Assembly: GCA_035480415.1 (NCBI GenBank)
Contig: DATIHT010000077.1
Span: forward strand, 1 to 15,714
Source: DATIHT01 sp035480415
GTDB lineage: Bacteria > Patescibacteriota > Microgenomatia > Curtissbacterales > GWA2-41-24
DNA: 15,714 nucleotides
Direction: 5' to 3'
Position numbers and translations under genes: made by a program
Shown here: in pieces, positions 12,990-15,714 of the stretch
How the letters are laid out: each line of letters begins with the position of its first letter
Position numbering within the stretch: position 1 is the first letter of the stretch
The notes under the pieces: generated by a model
The model's input: only the letters and a program-made list of their open reading frames with translations
Told to the model about the DNA's origin: nothing
The model's database searches: none

Positions 12990-13394
12990 ATGTCTGAATC
13001 TGAATACCCAACATTTTCGCCAAAAGATTACGCGTTAAGTGCCGCAAAAAAGTTTACCGGCTTTGATGCTTACCAGCGAGAAAGGAGCCAAAACTCGTCA
13101 ATAGACGAGGCTGGTATAACGGCATTCATGCAGATAATGTCCCCTGCTGGATACAGCGCAACCGTTGAAAGACCTCATCATCAAAGAAATAAGCTGTCAA
13201 TTCTCTCCTTACACTTGGCAGTGTTGGCAGAGGCAGGTATTTTCATCGGAGCCTGGATATTAGCCTATGAAGGAAACCCCGAAATAGCTTTAGGAGTAAA
13301 AGCTACATGGAACGCAGCTATGGCTCTCAGCAACGCTCATACATATCGCCGGAACTACGCTTCAAATCAAGTTTCTTCTAACGGACATTTTTAA
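12990..13394 (+). CDS. Small membrane protein, unknown function
   Basis: The product is 134 residues from the ATG at 12990 (140 if read from 12972). I chose 12990 because a TTGACA / TATCTT promoter spans the upstream ATG. The first 65 residues are polar and helical (YALSAAKKFTGFDAYQRERS), cytoplasmic by the basic residues near the membrane (ERPHHQRNK). A hydrophobic helix follows at about 72-93 (ILSLHLAVLAEAGIFIGAWIL) and a weaker one at 98-115, with a short polar tail. It is divergent from the CAP protein gene and convergent with ndk, only 8 bases apart. No family is recognised; the coding nature is supported by the clear hydrophobic segment and by the absence of a competing frame. Confidence 0.6.
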   Translation: MSESEYPTFSPKDYALSAAKKFTGFDAYQRERSQNSSIDEAGITAFMQIMSPAGYSATVERPHHQRNKLSILSLHLAVLAEAGIFIGAWILAYEGNPEIALGVKATWNAAMALSNAHTYRRNYASNQVSSNGHF

Positions 13395-13402
13395 CTAGGA
13401 AT

Positions 13403-13864
13403 TTATTTTTCGTCGTCTGCGTACAAAAACGGGGAAATTGCGCGTTCCCAATCCATAATTTCGCCAGCATCAAAAAATCTGGCCTCTTCTTCTTTGGCAG
13501 CCTCTACCCCGTCGGAAGCGTGAATAATGTTTGTACTGGTGGAAATAGAAAGATCGCCGCGAATTGTTCCCATGTCGGCATTTCTGGAATTTGTAACACC
13601 GGCCATTTTGCGCACAACTTCAACAACATCTATTCCCTCAAGAAGCATGCAAACAATTGGGGCACTCTTCATAAATTTTTTCAAGGCCTCAAAAAACGGT
13701 TTGTCTTTGTGGTGGGCGTAATGCTCTTCCAGAATAGCGTCCGAAGCAGTGATCATCTTAAGACCGACAATCTTGATTCCTTTTTGTTCAAACCGCAAAA
13801 TAATTTCGCCAATTAAGCCTCGCTGTATTGCATCCGGTTTCAAAAGTACAACTGTTCTTTGCAT
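13403..13864 (-). CDS. ndk: Nucleoside diphosphate kinase
   Basis: The product is 153 residues, close to the usual length. It transfers the gamma phosphate of ATP to (d)NDPs through a phosphohistidine, keeping nucleotide pools balanced in the cytoplasm. Visible family marks: TVVLLKPDA at the start (Lys9), HYAHHKDKPFF at 48-58, the nucleotide-binding TNSRNADMGTIRGD region (91-104, Arg102), and NIIHASDGVEAAKEE with the catalytic His115. The acidic tail (YADDEK) extends a few residues past the core. A TATACT box (13876-13871) ends 6 bases before the ATG, again suggesting a leaderless mRNA, though no clear -35 is seen. It lies just downstream of the winged-helix regulator gene on the same strand (18-base gap). 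Confidence 0.98.
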   Translation of the reverse strand: MQRTVVLLKPDAIQRGLIGEIILRFEQKGIKIVGLKMITASDAILEEHYAHHKDKPFFEALKKFMKSAPIVCMLLEGIDVVEVVRKMAGVTNSRNADMGTIRGDLSISTSTNIIHASDGVEAAKEEEARFFDAGEIMDWERAISPFLYADDEK

Positions 13865-13870
13865 AGAATC

Positions 13871-13876
13871 AGTATA
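13871..13876 (-). promoter_or_regulatory. -10 box of ndk
   Basis: TATACT on the minus strand, 6 bases before the ATG at 13864, partly inside the 18-base gap to the regulator gene. There is no good -35, so this is supported mainly by sharing the spacing seen at four other genes in the window. Confidence 0.35.
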
Positions 13877-13882
13877 AAGTAT

Positions 13883-14326
13883 TTATTGAGGTTTTAAAAG
13901 AAGAGCAGCATCGCTGTTATACGTAAATCCAGCACCGCGGACTGTCTCTATTCTTATTTTTTGATCAAGCTTAGGTCTAAGCTTAGTAACGTATACGTCA
14001 ACTAACCTCCCGGTATTTGAATAACCCCACACACCTTGAGATATTGTGTCTTTATCCAAAACAACATCAGGATTGCTACTGAGAAAAAGCAGGACTTTTG
14101 CCTCCATTACTGTTAGCTGTTCAAAACGGCCATCGCCGGTAATCGTTCCATCGGCAATCGAAAACTGGAGGTTTCCAATTGCAATTGAAGTGCTTGAATC
14201 CACACCCTGAGCATGCAAACGATCAAAAGAATAATGATTATTACCAATACTTCTGTCGCCAGTCATAGATTGAGAATTATACCTTAAGAAGCTTTTGAAA
14301 TCTTGCGGGATCTTTGAAGGGGCCAT
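13883..14326 (-). CDS. Stand-alone OmpR/PhoB-type winged-helix regulator
   Basis: The product is 147 residues from the ATG at 14326. Residues 48-136 are a Trans_reg_C winged helix: IAIGNLQFSIADG (first beta strands), LTVMEAKVLLFLSSNP (helix 1), DTISQGVWGYSN (helix 2), RLVDVYVTKLRPKLD (recognition helix) and IRIETVRGAGFTYN (the wing). There is no receiver domain; residues 1-47 are polar and too short for one. It therefore cannot be a normal phospho-switched response regulator unless it pairs with a separate partner. An alternative start is the ATG at 14266, which keeps the whole domain and has a perfect TATAAT (14281-14276) 9 bases before it. A 17-bp inverted repeat directly upstream could be its own operator. 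It may regulate ndk, 18 bases downstream, by co-transcription. Confidence 0.85.
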   Translation of the reverse strand: MAPSKIPQDFKSFLRYNSQSMTGDRSIGNNHYSFDRLHAQGVDSSTSIAIGNLQFSIADGTITGDGRFEQLTVMEAKVLLFLSSNPDVVLDKDTISQGVWGYSNTGRLVDVYVTKLRPKLDQKIRIETVRGAGFTYNSDAALLLKPQ

Positions 14327-14332
14327 AGCCCC
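14319..14332 (-). promoter_or_regulatory. GC hairpin holding the regulator's upstream start codon in its loop
   Basis: GGGGC-CATA-GCCCC on the plus strand, so the mRNA reads GGGGC-UAUG-GCCCC with the AUG of 14326 inside the 4-base loop. A longer alternative, TGCGGG (14305-14310) with CCCGCA (14330-14335), encloses it. It could block initiation at 14326 and favour 14266. Confidence 0.35.
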
Positions 14333-14335
14333 GCA

Positions 14336-14378
14336 GTTTTTAAAATTTTGTTAAAATCGAAAACAAAGTTTTAAAAAC
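14336..14378. repeat. 17-bp inverted repeat between M16 peptidase and regulator genes
   Basis: Arms 14336-14352 and 14362-14378 match at 16 of 17 positions around a 9-base AT-rich loop. It lies 21 bases after the M16 peptidase stop and 10 bases before the regulator's upstream ATG. It may be an AT-type terminator of the peptidase gene or an operator for the winged-helix protein. Confidence 0.5.
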
Positions 14379-14399
14379 GAGGAGCGCAGGACCATTTCC

Positions 14400-15674
14400 T
14401 TAAACTTTCAATATTTTCTGGAATCTGACAGGATCCTTAAATGGTCCTATTACAGCTAAATTCAGCTTGGAATTGGTGACCAAAAACTGCGCAACACGCA
14501 GAATATCCTCTGCAGTTACTGCGTCTATTCTCTTTAGATAATCGTCCACGCTGCGTACTTCACCCTCCAAAAGCTCGTCTCCGCCGTAGGAAAACGCAAC
14601 AGTCCGCGAATCTTCCCAGGCAAGAATAATTTTGCCCTTTATATATTCTTTGGCTTTTTTAAGTTCCTTGGCCTCTACTTTATCTTTGGCAATTTTGGCA
14701 AATTCAGAAAGAGTCACCTTAAGCGCATCGTCTATTCTTTTTAAGTCTACCCCCGCAGAAGCAGAGAGAGTTCCCGTGTCCAGATAACTTTCATGGTCTG
14801 CCCGCACGTAGTAAGCAAGTCCCCTTTTCTCGCGTACATTTACAAACAAACGCGAAGACATTCCACCACCTAAAATCGTGCCCAAAACCGCAGCATTGTA
14901 TCTGTCTCCATGGCCAAGTGGGAGACCACGAAAACCCACAACCAAATGTGCCTGGTCTGTCTTTTTATAAGAAACCTTCAGGCTCGGCTTTGTCTGATTC
15001 TCGACAATTGGCAAAAATGAATTAACAGCATGATCTTTGTGATGCCCAAAATTCTTTTGAACCAACTTTAATGCATCTGCCTTTTTAAAATCCCCGGAAA
15101 TTGCCAAAACCATATTGCTGGGAACATATCGTTGGTCGATATATTTGGCAAAATCGGCCTTGCCAATTTTTTTGATTACTTCTTTTCTGCCACCAATTTC
15201 CCATCCAAGTGGCTGATCTCCCCACAAAACCTCTTCGAAAACCTCGCCAACTTTGCGCATTGGCGTATCCTCATATAGATTTAATTCTTCAATAATTACG
15301 CCTTTTTCTTTTTCAATCTCCGCCTCATCGAAAACCGAATTCCAAAGCATATCCGAAAGCATGTCCAAAAGTAGCGGTAGGTGTTGCGAAGCAGCTTTTA
15401 TGTGATAACCAGTGTTTTCCTTACCCGTAAACGCGTTGTAATCGGCGCCCAACTCGTCCAGAGCATGCGAAATATCAGAAGCACTCGGCCTGTTTTTTGT
15501 ACCCTTAAAAAACATGTGTTCCAAAAAGTGGGAGATGCCGTTGGTTGCTTTCGTTTCGTAACGCGAACCGGCACCGCAAAGAATGAGGGCGGTAACCGAC
15601 CTAAAAGCAGGCAGAGGCGCGAGGATTACCCGCAAACCGTTTTCTAAAGTTATTTTTTCAAAATCTTCTTTCAT
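14400..15674 (-). CDS. M16 family zinc metallopeptidase
   Basis: The product is 424 residues, the normal length for a single-chain M16B peptidase (mitochondrial-processing-peptidase-like). The inverted zinc motif is intact: HFLEH at 49-53 (zinc ligands His49 and His53, catalytic Glu52), with the third ligand at Glu130 in GVIIEELNLYED. The N-terminal half (1-200) starts with TLENGLRVIL and has AFTGKENTGYHI. The C-terminal half has GGGMSSRLFVNVREKRGLAYYV (described at residues 271-292), the usual Arg/Tyr substrate-binding region. There is no signal peptide, so it probably acts in the cytoplasm on peptides. Only 40 bases of upstream sequence remain in the window; there is no clear SD. It heads a minus-strand run with the regulator and ndk. 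Confidence 0.96.
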   Translation of the reverse strand: MKEDFEKITLENGLRVILAPLPAFRSVTALILCGAGSRYETKATNGISHFLEHMFFKGTKNRPSASDISHALDELGADYNAFTGKENTGYHIKAASQHLPLLLDMLSDMLWNSVFDEAEIEKEKGVIIEELNLYEDTPMRKVGEVFEEVLWGDQPLGWEIGGRKEVIKKIGKADFAKYIDQRYVPSNMVLAISGDFKKADALKLVQKNFGHHKDHAVNSFLPIVENQTKPSLKVSYKKTDQAHLVVGFRGLPLGHGDRYNAAVLGTILGGGMSSRLFVNVREKRGLAYYVRADHESYLDTGTLSASAGVDLKRIDDALKVTLSEFAKIAKDKVEAKELKKAKEYIKGKIILAWEDSRTVAFSYGGDELLEGEVRSVDDYLKRIDAVTAEDILRVAQFLVTNSKLNLAVIGPFKDPVRFQKILKV

Positions 15675-15714
15675 TCGTCGTATAAGACCTATAAGTCAAA
15701 TTGGTCACATGGGT

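Noticed and set aside
1..15714. Genetic code 25 (TGA as glycine)
   Set aside because: Genes ending at 2719 and 11923 stop at TGA at sensible protein ends, and no gene needs TGA read through.
1..15714. rRNA genes, prophage, toxin-antitoxin or riboswitch
   Set aside because: No conserved rRNA stretches, phage structural or integrase genes, known antitoxin pairs or recognisable aptamer cores were seen.

Overview
The window looks like a piece of a small Candidate Phyla Radiation (Patescibacteria) chromosome, probably Microgenomates-like; the lineage is inferred from gene content, not from a marker phylogeny. The signs are: a high share of single-membrane-anchored secreted proteins with no recognisable family; a typical CPR exported repertoire (type IV pilin-like protein, PEGA protein, sortase, CAP-domain protein, Ser/Thr-rich surface protein with Ig-like modules); short gene spacing; tRNAs without an encoded CCA; and an almost complete lack of Shine-Dalgarno sequences. 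TGA is used as an ordinary stop (genes ending at 2719 and 11923), so code 25 of some CPR lineages does not apply.

Layout. Positions 1-4921 hold five minus-strand genes: an unknown secreted protein (3941-4921), two overlapping paralogous Cys/His-rich exported proteins (2719-3888 and 1737-2753), a small membrane-anchored protein with its own promoter (1230-1697), and the N-terminal part of a surface protein with a tyrosine-threonine-serine repeat linker (1-1139, running off the left edge). Positions 5160-6383 encode a PEGA/propeller-like protein whose two flanking spacers contain exact inverted copies of an 18-nt sequence. Positions 6484-6966 (minus) encode a type IV pilin-like protein, and 7135-8097 (plus) an anchored protein with two PsbP-like segments. 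Two tRNAs follow, Pro(CGG) and Arg(CCT), interspersed with three small membrane proteins. A sortase (9375-10082) overlaps by one base a 518-residue protein with His-Gly and Ser-Cys motifs of a clan CD (caspase/gingipain-type) cysteine peptidase. The right part has a three-helix membrane protein (11592-11843), a CAP-domain protein, a small membrane protein, nucleoside diphosphate kinase, a stand-alone OmpR/PhoB-type winged-helix regulator and an M16 zinc peptidase.

How the genes fit together. Most products would act in or outside the cell membrane: surface proteins, pilin, sortase, CAP protein and the Cys/His-rich pair. Housekeeping content is limited to ndk, the M16 peptidase and the two tRNAs. 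The strongest candidates for undescribed biology are (a) the tandem Cys/His-rich paralogs, which share HxxxH, CxHG and CxHxxxHG motifs plus a regular C-x10-C array repeating every 32-34 residues; (b) the translationally coupled sortase / clan CD peptidase-like pair; and (c) the non-coding spacers, each built from its own set of degenerate short words and inverted repeats, with similar word-built DNA also present inside low-complexity linkers of two coding genes. Several genes also have a -10 box only 6-8 bases before the start codon, which suggests leaderless mRNAs.
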